Notes: generated from the sequence alone by a model not told the origin. DNA of 64,000 nucleotides from Flavobacterium zepuense (GCF_007097145.1 NZ_VJVZ01000010.1:1-64000); one strand, 5' to 3'. Numbered from the stretch's first letter, positions 19,905 through 29,062 are shown. Translations and numbers: made by a program.

Positions 19905-21212
19905 TTAATGAGGCAAATTTTTAACTTCTAAAATGTTTACCGGCTGCGGTGCTGTGTGGTTAAGCCCTTCACCATCAGCCTGTGTAACTTTTTGAGAAAA
20001 AATATGGAGTTGCCTTTTCCCATCCCATAACGCTGTATCATAATTCGGCTCCCAATCCCCTACAGATTCTTCTGTAAGGTCTTTAATTTCCCATACCTTC
20101 TTCTCGATGTCTGCATAAGCAAGGGTAATTTTGCCCCCCCGCTCTGCATCCCTGAAAAGGAGATACAAGATAGCCTTATTTATTAAAACTTTTGGCCGCG
20201 AAATCGTTATATTTTTTGTCCCGCCGCCACCTAAAGTAAAGGTATTTTTATGAAAATTTGTATTCAGCAGTTGCCACTTTCCGTTAGCCTTGTACACAAC
20301 TTTGTATTGTGGAATGCTGTCGCTGTTCCAGTAGGTTGCAATGTATGGGTTGCCATCTTCATCAGTAGTCATAGACGTTTGATTAATTAGGCTGCTATTT
20401 TGTGGAACGTTCCATGCTATCTCAGCAGTGGCAACGGTAATAGGCAGTGCATATATTTCGCCTGTTGATTTTTGCCAGGTTACACCGCTATCTTTAGATA
20501 TTGCATAGCAAATATCATGGTTGGTAGCTACATCCCAACTCTCCCGCCAAACCCACGATAGGTGAACATAGCCCTGCCTATCTACACACATTTGCCAGTA
20601 GGCACTGCGGGCTTCTTCGCCATTAAGGAGGTTGTTTTGCAGGCGTGTCCACTTACCCGTCTCTGGATCATAATTGTTAATTACCACATTGCCCCTTCCC
20701 GATGCGCCCGACCTGTAGCAAAATAGCATTTTACCATCAGGCAGGTTATGAAACTCCGGATAGGTAACCTTTAGCTCCTGATCGCCTGTCATAAGCTCTT
20801 CAGCGCCTAATTCCAAACTTAGTGGCTCTTTACCTTTTACGTAGCGCAATCGGGTATCGTGGTGGTCCCAGCTTACGTGCAGATAACCTTTAGCATCAAC
20901 CGCTATGCTTATGCTGTTGTGGGCATCTTTTACATTGCCTTTATACGCCGTTTTTAACACCTGCCATTTGCTGCCCCCAAGTTTGCGCTTACCTAAAACC
21001 ATCGTACTGTCATTATCATAATAGGCTGTATACTGATAGTCTTTATGAGTAGTTAACGCACTATTCCTGAATACAACCGTATTAACCGAATTGTTGCTCC
21101 ACCCCTCGCCAACAGTAGTTTCCTTAACTTTAAGCGATGCACAGCCTGTTAGCACGATACAGAGGCATAGGCTAAAAGCTTCTGTGATGCTATGTTGTTT
21201 GGTACGTACCAT
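19905..21212 (-). CDS. BNR_4 seven-bladed propeller lipoprotein, candidate polysaccharide lyase
   Basis: 435 residues with a lipoprotein signal (Cys24 in 'LTGCASL'). Repeated beta-propeller motifs: 'GYLHVSWDHHDTRLRYVKG', 'TYPEFHNLPDGKMLFCYRSGASGRGN', 'GYVHLSWVWRESWD', 'ICYAISKDSGVTW'. This is the BNR_4 (PF15892-like) pattern; to my knowledge that superfamily includes ulvan lyases (PL24/PL25) and rhamnose-glucuronate-acting enzymes (GH145 and relatives). The paired His (DHH), Tyr and Arg residues match the type of His/Tyr/Arg centre used there. Next to GH88 it could generate the unsaturated uronic end that GH88 needs. Substrate not readable from sequence; lyase activity is inference. Confidence 0.75.
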   Translation of the reverse strand: MVRTKQHSITEAFSLCLCIVLTGCASLKVKETTVGEGWSNNSVNTVVFRNSALTTHKDYQYTAYYDNDSTMVLGKRKLGGSKWQVLKTAYKGNVKDAHNSISIAVDAKGYLHVSWDHHDTRLRYVKGKEPLSLELGAEELMTGDQELKVTYPEFHNLPDGKMLFCYRSGASGRGNVVINNYDPETGKWTRLQNNLLNGEEARSAYWQMCVDRQGYVHLSWVWRESWDVATNHDICYAISKDSGVTWQKSTGEIYALPITVATAEIAWNVPQNSSLINQTSMTTDEDGNPYIATYWNSDSIPQYKVVYKANGKWQLLNTNFHKNTFTLGGGGTKNITISRPKVLINKAILYLLFRDAERGGKITLAYADIEKKVWEIKDLTEESVGDWEPNYDTALWDGKRQLHIFSQKVTQADGEGLNHTAPQPVNILEVKNLPH

Positions 21213-21220
21213 CTTAAGGT

Positions 21221-22492
21221 TTACTTTTTTTTATCGGTTGGATAATAGGCATGGTCTATTTGTGCTTTTTTACCACCCCAAATTTGCTGTTGGGTGTAAA
21301 GTGCATCGGGCGCCGACCAAAATGCTGCTTCCTGCGGTAATCCCAATACCAAAAAAGCTTCAGTACACAAATAAAGGCTACCCGTAGAAATGTAGGGTTC
21401 TCCAATTTCCGGCTGGTGGCCGTAAAAACCTATGGTAAGCCAGCCCTTAGCATCAAACGTGCCGGGGGCTTCCATTTGTTTTTTTATAATAGCCTGCAAA
21501 GCACAACGCACCTGCGCCGGGCTTACCCCATAAGGAAGCTCCTGCAACAATGCCATTTGCGATAATGCCTGAAACGCTCCCACCCTGTATGCTAATGACC
21601 GCCCTATAGCTGGATAAGTGCCTTCCGGTGAAATTAAACGTTCCTGTATGCTGGCATAACGGCGGGAACGCTCTAAAAAAGTACCGTAATTATCTATATA
21701 ATCGGTTTTATAACGCCAGTTTTTAAGCGTTTCTTCCTTATCCTTAAGTACCAATAAGATATCCAGTATCATAGGCTGAATTACAAAACTGTTGTAATAA
21801 TCATAATGAAAGTCGGGTCCGTCGCCATACACGCCGTCGCCTAAATACCATTCGTTATGCTTATTAAGTGCATATTCTAACCGAACCATATCGGCCAGGC
21901 CCTCTGCATCAAATTTTAATATAGCCGCCTCTATCATTCCCGTAAACAAGAGCCAGTTGGTATACGCAGGAGAGATACCCCGTGTGGATTTTAAAGCCAT
22001 AAGCACATTTTGTTTTACACGTGGCTCTAAAGGATCCCACAACTGATGCGGTGCCCTTATAAGTGCCTGGGCTAAAAAAGCAGCATCAACAAGGGGTTGC
22101 CCACCATCGATAAAATTCATAAAATCTGCCGCCTTGGGGTTGGTAGCATTATCAATACATTGTAAGGCCAGCTTTATATATTGCTGCCTAAGTTTACCTT
22201 CATCGGTAGTATCAGCGCCTAATTCCAGCCACGGGGCCATCCCGCTTAGCGTACGGCCAAAAGCCTCAAGATACGTTACTTTATCCCTGTCGCCGTAAGC
22301 ATTGGGAGAGGTTTCAACAGGCATATCAAGCTTTAAGCGGTTTTTGCTGAGGGCATCCAGCACAGGATGGGCTATTTTAGTAAGGGTTGTAACAAAATAC
22401 TTTCGGGACTCTTTACCACTATTTGCCTGCTGTGCAACTGCACCGGTGGCTATAAGTAACATCAATCCGAAAAAATATTTAATTCCTGCCAT
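21221..22492 (-). CDS. DUF2264 family protein, possibly a GH154-like glycosidase
   Basis: 423 residues from the Met at 22492 (MAGIKYFFG...), which begins a Sec signal ending about 'VAQQ'; a 10-residue extension is rejected. 'AFGRTLSGMAPWLELG', 'NFIDGGQPLVDAAFLAQAL', 'RGISPAYTNWLLFTGMIEA' and 'YLGDGVYGDGPDFHYDYYNSFVIQPMILDIL' are the DUF2264 signatures, predicted (alpha/alpha)6. I believe this family overlaps with CAZy GH154 (beta-glucuronidase), but could not check. First gene of the operon, 290 bases from the divergent regulator and 8 bases before the BNR_4 gene. If GH154-like it would remove glucuronate caps by hydrolysis in parallel with the lyase route. Confidence 0.8.
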   Translation of the reverse strand: MAGIKYFFGLMLLIATGAVAQQANSGKESRKYFVTTLTKIAHPVLDALSKNRLKLDMPVETSPNAYGDRDKVTYLEAFGRTLSGMAPWLELGADTTDEGKLRQQYIKLALQCIDNATNPKAADFMNFIDGGQPLVDAAFLAQALIRAPHQLWDPLEPRVKQNVLMALKSTRGISPAYTNWLLFTGMIEAAILKFDAEGLADMVRLEYALNKHNEWYLGDGVYGDGPDFHYDYYNSFVIQPMILDILLVLKDKEETLKNWRYKTDYIDNYGTFLERSRRYASIQERLISPEGTYPAIGRSLAYRVGAFQALSQMALLQELPYGVSPAQVRCALQAIIKKQMEAPGTFDAKGWLTIGFYGHQPEIGEPYISTGSLYLCTEAFLVLGLPQEAAFWSAPDALYTQQQIWGGKKAQIDHAYYPTDKKK

Positions 22493-22673
22493 AAGTTTAA
22501 ATTCATGATGCAAATAAATCATTAAGTTTTCTGTTTAGATTATCCCTAAAACGAAAACGATTTCTTTAATCAGGCAAAAAAAATTGGTTAAGCACCTCTT
22601 ATATCAATTCCGCAATACTCTCGTAAATTAAATGTATCCTACCCTTTTTTACTGCCTTTTTTTTACATATTTT

Positions 22674-22681
22674 CAAATTTA
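22674..22681 (-). promoter_or_regulatory. Candidate -7 box of the glycan operon
   Basis: CAAATTTA, i.e. TAAATTTG on the minus strand, about 180 bases before the DUF2264 gene. No -33 TTG at the standard spacing, which would suit a regulated promoter. The ACCAGT repeats lie immediately upstream. Confidence 0.35.
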
Positions 22682-22688
22682 TAAACAT

Positions 22689-22696
22689 TAACTTTG
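22689..22696 (+). promoter_or_regulatory. Candidate -7 box of the GntR-type regulator
   Basis: TAACTTTG, a perfect TAnnTTTG, 86 bases before the ATG at 22783. The predicted transcript would start within the first ACCAGT copy, so a bound regulator would block it. Confidence 0.4.
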
Positions 22697-22703
22697 TTAT
22701 CAT

Positions 22704-22741
22704 ACCAGTCCCCACCAGTTTTTGTATATTAGCCCACCAGT
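22704..22741. promoter_or_regulatory. Three phased ACCAGT hexamers: candidate operator
   Basis: Direct repeats ACCAGT at 22704-22709, 22714-22719 and 22736-22741. The last two share the longer CCCACCAGTT. Start-to-start distances of 10 and 22 bases put all three on about the same face of the helix. They lie between the divergent glycan operon and its regulator gene. Confidence 0.5.
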
Positions 22742-22782
22742 TAATTGTTATTATTACACTTATTGCTTTGTAGCTCTATTTT

Positions 22783-23781
22783 ATGAAAATAATTGAGATT
22801 GATACCCGTAAAAGTCTTCCTAAATACAAGCAGATCGTGCTCTCTATTGAGACTGCAATAGCCGATAAAAGGCTAAAGCGCGGCGATAAGCTTCCGTCTG
22901 TAAATAAAGTAGCGTTAGAATTTTCACTATCGCGCGATACGATATTACTGGCTTATGAAGAACTTAAAAAGCGCGGCATCATTTATTCCCGATTAGGAAA
23001 AGGATATTACATAAAAAGCGAGGAATACACCCTTGAGCAGCGTATCTTTTTATTATTTGATGAATTTAATTCGTTTAAAGAAGATCTTTACAACTCGTTT
23101 ATAGAAACTGTGGGCAGCATAGCGCAGACGGATATATTTTTCCATTACTTTAGTATTGATGTCTTTAAAAAACTGGTTAACGAAAATAACGGTGATTATT
23201 CTAAGTACATCATTATGCCTACTACACTTAAGGGCGCAGCTGAGATTATCAACACATTACCTAAAAATGATGTATACATATTAGACCAAACTAACACTGA
23301 ACTGGCAGAATACCCCTCGATACATCAAAATTTTGTAAATGATATTTACAATGCTTTGGAGACCGGGTACAGCAAACTTGGCAAATACAAAAAACTAATA
23401 CTTATTTTCCCCGCCTTTAAACAGCCGCCCGGTATGCAGGAGGGTTTTATTAAATTTTGCGAAGAGCACAGCCTTACCTATGAAATAATCCCTGATTTTG
23501 AAGATCATGGTATAGATGTAGGTGATGTTTACATAATACCTAATGACAGGCACTTGGTAAAGGTAATTGAACAGGCAAAGGTGCAGCAATTGAAGATTGG
23601 CACTGATATTGGCATTATATCGTATAACGATACGCCGCTTAAAAAAGTTATTGAGAATGGCATAACCACCATATCTACCGACTTTAAAGCTATGGGCAGA
23701 ATATTAGGTGAGATGATATTACAGCAAAAAAAGATACAGGTAGAAAATGTAAGCAGGCTCATAGAGCGCGGATCCTTATAA
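22783..23781 (+). CDS. GntR-type regulator with LacI-like sensor domain (AraR architecture)
   Basis: 332 residues. Residues about 1-72 are a GntR winged helix: 'SLPKYKQIVLSIETAIADKRLKRGDKLPSVNKVALEFSLSRDTILLAYEELKKRGIIYSR', very close to the family pattern. The rest (about 80-332) resembles a periplasmic-binding/LacI sugar sensor, ending in 'IGIISYNDTPLKKVIENGITTISTDFKAMGRILGEMIL', the usual LacI-type C-terminal pattern. This GntR+LacI layout is that of AraR-type repressors, so an arabinose- or other sugar-responsive repressor of the divergent operon is inferred. The 290-base divergent spacer holds the phased ACCAGT repeats. A fold-back terminator follows the stop codon. Confidence 0.88.
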   Translation: MKIIEIDTRKSLPKYKQIVLSIETAIADKRLKRGDKLPSVNKVALEFSLSRDTILLAYEELKKRGIIYSRLGKGYYIKSEEYTLEQRIFLLFDEFNSFKEDLYNSFIETVGSIAQTDIFFHYFSIDVFKKLVNENNGDYSKYIIMPTTLKGAAEIINTLPKNDVYILDQTNTELAEYPSIHQNFVNDIYNALETGYSKLGKYKKLILIFPAFKQPPGMQEGFIKFCEEHSLTYEIIPDFEDHGIDVGDVYIIPNDRHLVKVIEQAKVQQLKIGTDIGIISYNDTPLKKVIENGITTISTDFKAMGRILGEMILQQKKIQVENVSRLIERGSL

Positions 23782-23818
23782 ACAGGAAGCCCAATGAAAT
23801 TCATTGGACTTGCTGTTT
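23781..23818. terminator. Bidirectional terminator between the regulator gene and tonB
   Basis: A long imperfect inverted repeat (about 18 bp arms, two mismatches) centred on the GAATTTC/GAAATTC core. It separates convergent genes. Confidence 0.6.
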
Positions 23819-23833
23819 ATTTTGATCTATATA

Positions 23834-24736
23834 TTAGTCTGTAAGCTTAAAGTTGTAAATGATAGTTCCACTTTGCTTGTCCGGTGCATTAGGCGCCGGT
23901 GTCCATGTAGTTTGCATAGCCGCCGCTTTCGCCTGCGTTAAAAGGCAGGTTGCCGAGTTGGTTGTTCCCCTTACACCTGCAGTTGCACTGATAACCTTTC
24001 CCGCAGGATTTGCATAAACCTGTACTACAACCACACCTTCTTCGTTACACGTGTAACCCGGTTTAGGTGTGCTAAGCGGTTTTCTTCCATTCATGTTGTA
24101 ATTACCAACACCTGTACCATGCCCTGCTCCGCTACCACCGCCGGAACCACTTCCTGAGCCCGGCCCGGTACCTGTACCATTGCCGCTGCCTGTTCCTCCA
24201 CCAGAGCCGCCTCCGCTACCTCCTGTACCATAATTACCGTTACTTAGGCCATTGTTAGAACCCTGGTTGCCACCCTGAGTAGTATTGCCGCTACCGCCGC
24301 TATTACTGCCTCCTATAATTGCATCAAGTGCCGAATTACTGGGTTTAGGTGGTGCCTTTGGTTTCGTCTCTACTACAGGCTTGGGGGTTTGCACTTCCGG
24401 AGCCCTGTTTTTTACGGGTTGGGTATTGGCTACTGCCTCAGCTTTATCATCATCGCTGCCCACAACTTCTTCAGCTGGGGCAGATTGTGTTGGGGCTGTT
24501 TTTGCTACAGCCTCACTTTGATATTTGGCACCAAGGCCGTTATCGCTGTCACCAAAGTTTACAGCAACACCGCCACCGCCTCCACCACCTTCTTCAAGCA
24601 TTACAACTACCTCTTCTTTCTTTACATCAGTCTTGTCCACATCAAACTTCAGGACAAACAACAGGAGCATTACCACTGCAAAAATAGCGGCTGTAATTAC
24701 CCCCGATTCTTTTTCCTCTCTTTTTAGCTGTAGCAT
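23834..24736 (-). CDS. tonB: TonB-family energy transducer
   Basis: 300 residues. One N-terminal membrane helix (about 14-32), an acidic segment with a Gly run (EEGGGGGGGVAVN), a long Pro/Lys then Gly/Ser/Asn-rich spacer to span the periplasm (about 90-225), and a C-terminal TonB-like domain (about 228-300, 'CNEEGVVVVQVYANPAGKVISATAG', 'TWTPAPNAPDKQSGTIIYNFKL'). TonB couples the proton-motive force harvested by ExbB/ExbD to outer-membrane transporters. The gene is 1 base after exbD and closes the exbB-exbD-tonB operon. The C-terminal domain lacks the familiar TonB 'YP' motif, so it may be a specialised or gliding-related transducer. Confidence 0.85.
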   Translation of the reverse strand: MLQLKREEKESGVITAAIFAVVMLLLFVLKFDVDKTDVKKEEVVVMLEEGGGGGGGVAVNFGDSDNGLGAKYQSEAVAKTAPTQSAPAEEVVGSDDDKAEAVANTQPVKNRAPEVQTPKPVVETKPKAPPKPSNSALDAIIGGSNSGGSGNTTQGGNQGSNNGLSNGNYGTGGSGGGSGGGTGSGNGTGTGPGSGSGSGGGSGAGHGTGVGNYNMNGRKPLSTPKPGYTCNEEGVVVVQVYANPAGKVISATAGVRGTTNSATCLLTQAKAAAMQTTWTPAPNAPDKQSGTIIYNFKLTD

Positions 24737-24737
24737 A

Positions 24738-25148
24738 TTAAGGCTTTTTAGTTGTGGCTATAACAAATTTTAGTTTTTGGCTCTCCCCAATTTCAAGGAT
24801 ATTTACCATCTCCTGAACTCTAAGGTCGTACGGAAACCTTACAATAACCGTGCTGTCTTTTGTTTGTTCTACATGTTGCGCCAACCTACCCGCCAGCGAA
24901 TCAAACGCCACAGGGGCCTGATCGAGATAATATCTGTTTTCCTTTCCTTCTTCTACCTGTATAGAAAGGCTTATATGGCTTTTAGTGGTTTGCGCCGTAC
25001 TGCGTGCTTTGGGCAGGCTCAGCTTTATTACATTAGGGTTAGCCAGCGTAGACACAATAAGGAAGAACAGGAACAAAAAGAACATGATATCGCTAAGCGA
25101 TGAAGCCGCGATCTCTGCATGAAAACGTTTATTTCTTTTAACCCTCAT
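24738..25148 (-). CDS. exbD: ExbD/TolR-family proton channel subunit
   Basis: 136 residues. Cytoplasmic start, one membrane helix 'SSLSDIMFFLFLFFLIVSTLANPN' with the conserved Asp (D-I-M-F-F-L) that carries protons, and a periplasmic domain. It forms a channel with ExbB. The gene overlaps the exbB stop codon by one base (TAATG) and is followed after 1 base by tonB, which points to translational coupling. Confidence 0.93.
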   Translation of the reverse strand: MRVKRNKRFHAEIAASSLSDIMFFLFLFFLIVSTLANPNVIKLSLPKARSTAQTTKSHISLSIQVEEGKENRYYLDQAPVAFDSLAGRLAQHVEQTKDSTVIVRFPYDLRVQEMVNILEIGESQKLKFVIATTKKP

Positions 25149-25855
25149 TATTTACCTGTAGTTATAATAGTTACAAATTGTATAGCCTGCCTTTGTAAAC
25201 GAAGCGAAAAGTTATCTATCATCATATTAAAATAGTGGTAACCCGAATACGCTATAACCCCAACAACAAGGCCAAGGCCGGAGCTGATCATCTTTTGGTA
25301 TAAACCTTCAGATATGGTATCTATGGTTATCTCCCCATCTACCGATATTTTTTGAAAAATAACAATTACACCCCCTATAGTACCAATAAATCCAAGAATA
25401 GGCGCTATACCCGCCACAAGACCCAGCCAGCCCAGTTTTTTCTCCATCATTCCTATTTCTACATTGGTTTGCTTCTCCATCATGCCTTCAATTTCGCTTA
25501 ATGGGCGGCCTATAAGGCTTATACCTGCCTCAAGTATATAACCTTCTGCCGTACCGGCTTTGCCGGCTGTCATTTGCGCTAACTCAATTTTTCCTGAACT
25601 CAGCTGAAAGCGAATTTCATTTATAATCGCATCGTTTTGTTTCATTACCTTATTGTAATAAATGGCCCTTTCAATAATCACGTACACGGTAAGAAACAGC
25701 AAAAGCATAATGGGAATTACCATTACACCCCCATTCATCAACATTTCAAATAATCGAATAGGTTCTGCGTTTTTTGCGGCCTTTGTAGCGGCAGCAGCTG
25801 TATCTTGTGCCGCTGCAGGAATAGTATCCTGTAGTAAGAAAATTAAATTTGTCAT
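25148..25855 (-). CDS. exbB: ExbB/TolQ/MotA-family proton channel
   Basis: 235 residues. Short N-terminal segment with Ala-rich periplasmic stretch, then helix 'GVMVIPIMLLLFLTVYVIIERAIYY' and the family core 'LGWLGLVAGIAPILGFIGTIGGVIVIFQKIS' followed by 'ISEGLYQKMISSGLGLVVGVIAYSGYHYF'. Together with ExbD it uses the proton gradient to energise TonB. First gene of the three-gene operon; no perfect promoter seen in the 136-base spacer to secDF. Confidence 0.95.
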   Translation of the reverse strand: MTNLIFLLQDTIPAAAQDTAAAATKAAKNAEPIRLFEMLMNGGVMVIPIMLLLFLTVYVIIERAIYYNKVMKQNDAIINEIRFQLSSGKIELAQMTAGKAGTAEGYILEAGISLIGRPLSEIEGMMEKQTNVEIGMMEKKLGWLGLVAGIAPILGFIGTIGGVIVIFQKISVDGEITIDTISEGLYQKMISSGLGLVVGVIAYSGYHYFNMMIDNFSLRLQRQAIQFVTIITTGK

Positions 25856-25942
25856 CTGTTATTGTTAGTTGCTTCTAAAAAAAGTTTTCCCGTTTTATGA
25901 TTATAACGAATATATTGTTTATTACGTATGCAAATAAATAAA

Positions 25943-25970
25943 AAACCTGCCTATTGGCATAGGCAGGTTT
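25943..25970 (-). terminator. Terminator of secDF
   Basis: 10 bp perfect stem (25943-25952 with 25961-25970, loop 8), then a T-rich run on the minus strand. 21 bases beyond the secDF stop. Confidence 0.85.
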
Positions 25971-25991
25971 CATTTATTTTAACAAAAAAGC

Positions 25992-28946
25992 TTAAGCTAC
26001 CTCGTTGTGGCGTTTCTCAATTGCTTCTTTATCTTCTTTAGACATTGTATCTACAAGTACCGGTGTTGCAATAAATAGTGAAGAATATGTTCCTACTATA
26101 ATACCCACAAGCATTGCAAATATAAATCCGCGGATAGACTCACCACCAAAGATGAACATGATAAGTAATACAAGGATCATGGTTAATGATGTATTAACCG
26201 TTCTCGACAATGTTGTATTAATTGAATCGTTTACTATTTGTTTAAAGCTACCTTTTGTGTTACCGGCAAGGTACTCACGAACCCTGTCAAACACAATTAC
26301 CGTATCATTCATGGAGTAACCAATTACGGTAAGGATAGCAGCAATAAAGTGCTGATCCATTTCCATATGGAAAGGCATAAACTTGTAAAGCGCAGAGTAA
26401 AGGCCCAATACAAAGATAACGTCGTGCGCCACCGCTGCAATCGCACCAAGGCTGTACTGCCATTTCCTGAAACTTACCATTAGGTAAATAAACACGATTG
26501 CCATTGCACCTAATACTGCATAGTATGAGTTGGTTTTAATATCATCTGCAACTACTGCACTTACCTTAGATGCCTGTACAATACCAAGGTTTTTACCTTC
26601 ATTAGCGTTTACAAACTGCTCGTAAGACATGTTTGTGTAGTACTTTTTAAGGCCTTCATAAAGCATTCTGTTTACTTCGGCATCGGCCTCAACTGTGTTT
26701 TCAGCAATTTTATATTTAGTAGTGATCCTTAACTGAGAATCGTTACCAAATACTTTAGCATCTACACCACCGTCAAATACTTCACCAAGTTCATCCCTTA
26801 CTGTTTCTACAGATACCGGTTTCTCAAATTTGATCTGGAACGTACGGCCACCTGCAAAATCGATACCTTCATCAAGGCCGTTAACATAGAACGACACACA
26901 GCTTAAGATAACTACTGCTGATGAGAATATGTATGTAAATTTCTTAGCTCCAAGGAAGTTGAAGTGTACATTAGTAAACCAGTTTCTTGACATACCGGTT
27001 ACAAAAGTTAGTTTATCGCCCCTCCTGATACTCCAGTCGAGGAAAATCCTTGTAATGAAGATAGAAGTAAATAATGACGTAAATATACCTATCAATAGTG
27101 TAGTTGCGAAACCTTTAACCGGCCCTGTACCAAATATTAATAGTACCAAACCTGTAAGTACGTGTGTTACGTTAGCATCGGTAATAGATGACATTGCACC
27201 CCTCCAGCTAAATGATGTTTTAACAGCCTCATCAAGCGTTTTGCCGTGGCGGATTTCTTCTTTGGCACGCTCATAGATGATAATATTAGCATCTACTGCT
27301 GTACCAATTGTAAGTACGATACCCGCAATACCGGGAAGTGTAAGCACTGCGCCTAAACTTGCAAGGAAACCAAAAAGGAAAAGTATGTTTACAAGTAGTG
27401 CAGCATTTGCATACCAGCCTGCTTTACCGTAATAAACCACCATCCAAAGTGATACAAGCAATAAACCTACTATAGATGAGTTAATACCGTTATCAATAGC
27501 TTCCTGACCAAGGGACGGACCTACTACTTCACTCTGTACGATATCAGCCTTAGCCGGTAATTTACCAGCCCTAAGGATGTTAGCTAAATCTTTTGTTTCA
27601 GTTACATCAAATGCACCTGATATTTGAGAGTTACCACCGGCAATTGGGCCTGTAGTTACACCCGGAGCAGAGTAAACAACATTATCAAGAACAATAGCAA
27701 TATAACCTTGCTCCCTGTATGCTTTACCTGTCATTTCTTCCCATTTCTGGGCACCAACAGTGTTCATTTGCATGCTTACCGCAGGCTTGTTCATCTGGTC
27801 AAACGTTGCACTTGCATCGGTAATTACGTTACCGCCAAGTGGTGCAATATTTTCTTTATTTCCTTTAAGGGCATAAAGTTCAAGGATACCTGCTGCTTTA
27901 CGCACATCTTCTTTACCCCATGCAAAACGTGCATTACGAAGTTCGGCAGGTAAAAGGCTGCGGATGTCAGACCTCTTAAGGTAGCTGTTTACTTTAGCAG
28001 TATCTTTTGTAGATACAACCGCTAAAACAGGGCCACCCTGACTCATTTGAAGCTTGTCTAAAAGTGGATTGTTGCCTTTTTTTGCAGCAGCAGAATCGTT
28101 ATTAGCTCCTAAAAGTTTTTCTATAGAATCGTTAGATGCTGTTGCAGTTTCCGGTGTAGCAGCAGTAGCGGTCTCCGTTTTCTTAAGGGTTTCGTTTGCA
28201 GTAAAGAAAAAGTTTTGAAGGTCTTGCGCTTTGTAAGCTTCCCAAAACTCTAACTGTGCAGTACTTTGCAATAGTTTTTTAACACGGTCTATATCTTTTG
28301 CACCCGGTAACTCTACCATGATACGGCCTGTTTCACCCAGCTTCTGGATGTTAGGCTGAACCACACCAAATTTATCGATACGCTCTGTTAGTACACCAAA
28401 TGCACTATCAATAGACTCGCTAACTTTTTTCCTGATAACGGTTTTAACCTGAGCATCAGTCATATCTATGTTAACAGCTTCGCTACCCATTATCCTGTTG
28501 GTAAACAGTTCCGGCGACGCTAATTTTACACTTCCGTTAGACTCTTTATCAAAAGCTTTGAAAAAAGCATCAAGATAGTCTTCATTACCCTCCCTCTCTT
28601 TAGTAGCTCTTTCTAAAGCTTTATTAAAGACAGGATTTTTAGAGTTATTAGCTAAGCCTTTTAAAATCTCTTTTACAGAAATTTCAAGCATAACGTTAAT
28701 ACCTCCTTCAAGGTCAAGACCTTTGTTGATTTGCTTATCCCTTACTTCATTGTAGGTATAACCAAAAAAATGAACTTTCTCTTTACCTATCGAATCCAGG
28801 TATTTAAGTTCTTTTTCAGAGTTGCCATTTGCAAATGCCTTGGCATCATCTTCTATCCCGCCCGCAATGAACGTGAAGGAAAGCTGGTAAATACATACTA
28901 TCGCAAATAATATTGCGAAAAATTTAATGAGTCCCTTATTCTGCAT
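25992..28946 (-). CDS. secDF: SecDF fused preprotein translocase subunit
   Basis: 984 residues. SecD half (about 1-620): N-terminal helix, 'GLDLEGGINVMLEISVKEIL', large periplasmic P1 region with 'AGGNSQISGAFDVTETKDLANILRAGKLPA', then five helices including 'GTAVDANIIIYERAKEEIRHG'. SecF half (about 640-984): 'IDFAGGRTFQIKFEKPV', 'YSMNDTVIVFDRVREYL', 'SINTTLSRTVNTSLTMILVLL'. SecDF uses the proton gradient to pull exported proteins across the inner membrane. The fusion is usual in Bacteroidetes. Own promoter (28987-29017) and terminator, so monocistronic. A variable Ser/Thr/Ala stretch near residues 255-290 is an insertion in P1. Confidence 0.97.
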   Translation of the reverse strand: MQNKGLIKFFAILFAIVCIYQLSFTFIAGGIEDDAKAFANGNSEKELKYLDSIGKEKVHFFGYTYNEVRDKQINKGLDLEGGINVMLEISVKEILKGLANNSKNPVFNKALERATKEREGNEDYLDAFFKAFDKESNGSVKLASPELFTNRIMGSEAVNIDMTDAQVKTVIRKKVSESIDSAFGVLTERIDKFGVVQPNIQKLGETGRIMVELPGAKDIDRVKKLLQSTAQLEFWEAYKAQDLQNFFFTANETLKKTETATAATPETATASNDSIEKLLGANNDSAAAKKGNNPLLDKLQMSQGGPVLAVVSTKDTAKVNSYLKRSDIRSLLPAELRNARFAWGKEDVRKAAGILELYALKGNKENIAPLGGNVITDASATFDQMNKPAVSMQMNTVGAQKWEEMTGKAYREQGYIAIVLDNVVYSAPGVTTGPIAGGNSQISGAFDVTETKDLANILRAGKLPAKADIVQSEVVGPSLGQEAIDNGINSSIVGLLLVSLWMVVYYGKAGWYANAALLVNILFLFGFLASLGAVLTLPGIAGIVLTIGTAVDANIIIYERAKEEIRHGKTLDEAVKTSFSWRGAMSSITDANVTHVLTGLVLLIFGTGPVKGFATTLLIGIFTSLFTSIFITRIFLDWSIRRGDKLTFVTGMSRNWFTNVHFNFLGAKKFTYIFSSAVVILSCVSFYVNGLDEGIDFAGGRTFQIKFEKPVSVETVRDELGEVFDGGVDAKVFGNDSQLRITTKYKIAENTVEADAEVNRMLYEGLKKYYTNMSYEQFVNANEGKNLGIVQASKVSAVVADDIKTNSYYAVLGAMAIVFIYLMVSFRKWQYSLGAIAAVAHDVIFVLGLYSALYKFMPFHMEMDQHFIAAILTVIGYSMNDTVIVFDRVREYLAGNTKGSFKQIVNDSINTTLSRTVNTSLTMILVLLIMFIFGGESIRGFIFAMLVGIIVGTYSSLFIATPVLVDTMSKEDKEAIEKRHNEVA

Positions 28947-28986
28947 TATTTGTAAAAATTAATTTGTTCAATTTTTTAAAAACGAG

Positions 28987-29017
28987 CAAATATATAATTT
29001 ACGATAAGATTAACCAA
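28987..29017 (-). promoter_or_regulatory. secDF promoter
   Basis: Minus strand TTG (29015-29017), 20 bases, TATATTTG (28987-28994). Leader about 35 bases. Confidence 0.6.
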
Positions 29018-29046
29018 TTTATTTACAAATTATATCATAAAAAAAA

Positions 29047-29062
29047 GCCACCCTTGGGCAGC
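29047..29062 (-). terminator. Second hairpin plus T run upstream of secDF
   Basis: On the minus strand a G+C-rich 6-7 bp stem with wobble pairs and a tiny loop is followed by eight T. No gene ends here, so it may end a small RNA or read-through transcript. Confidence 0.4.
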
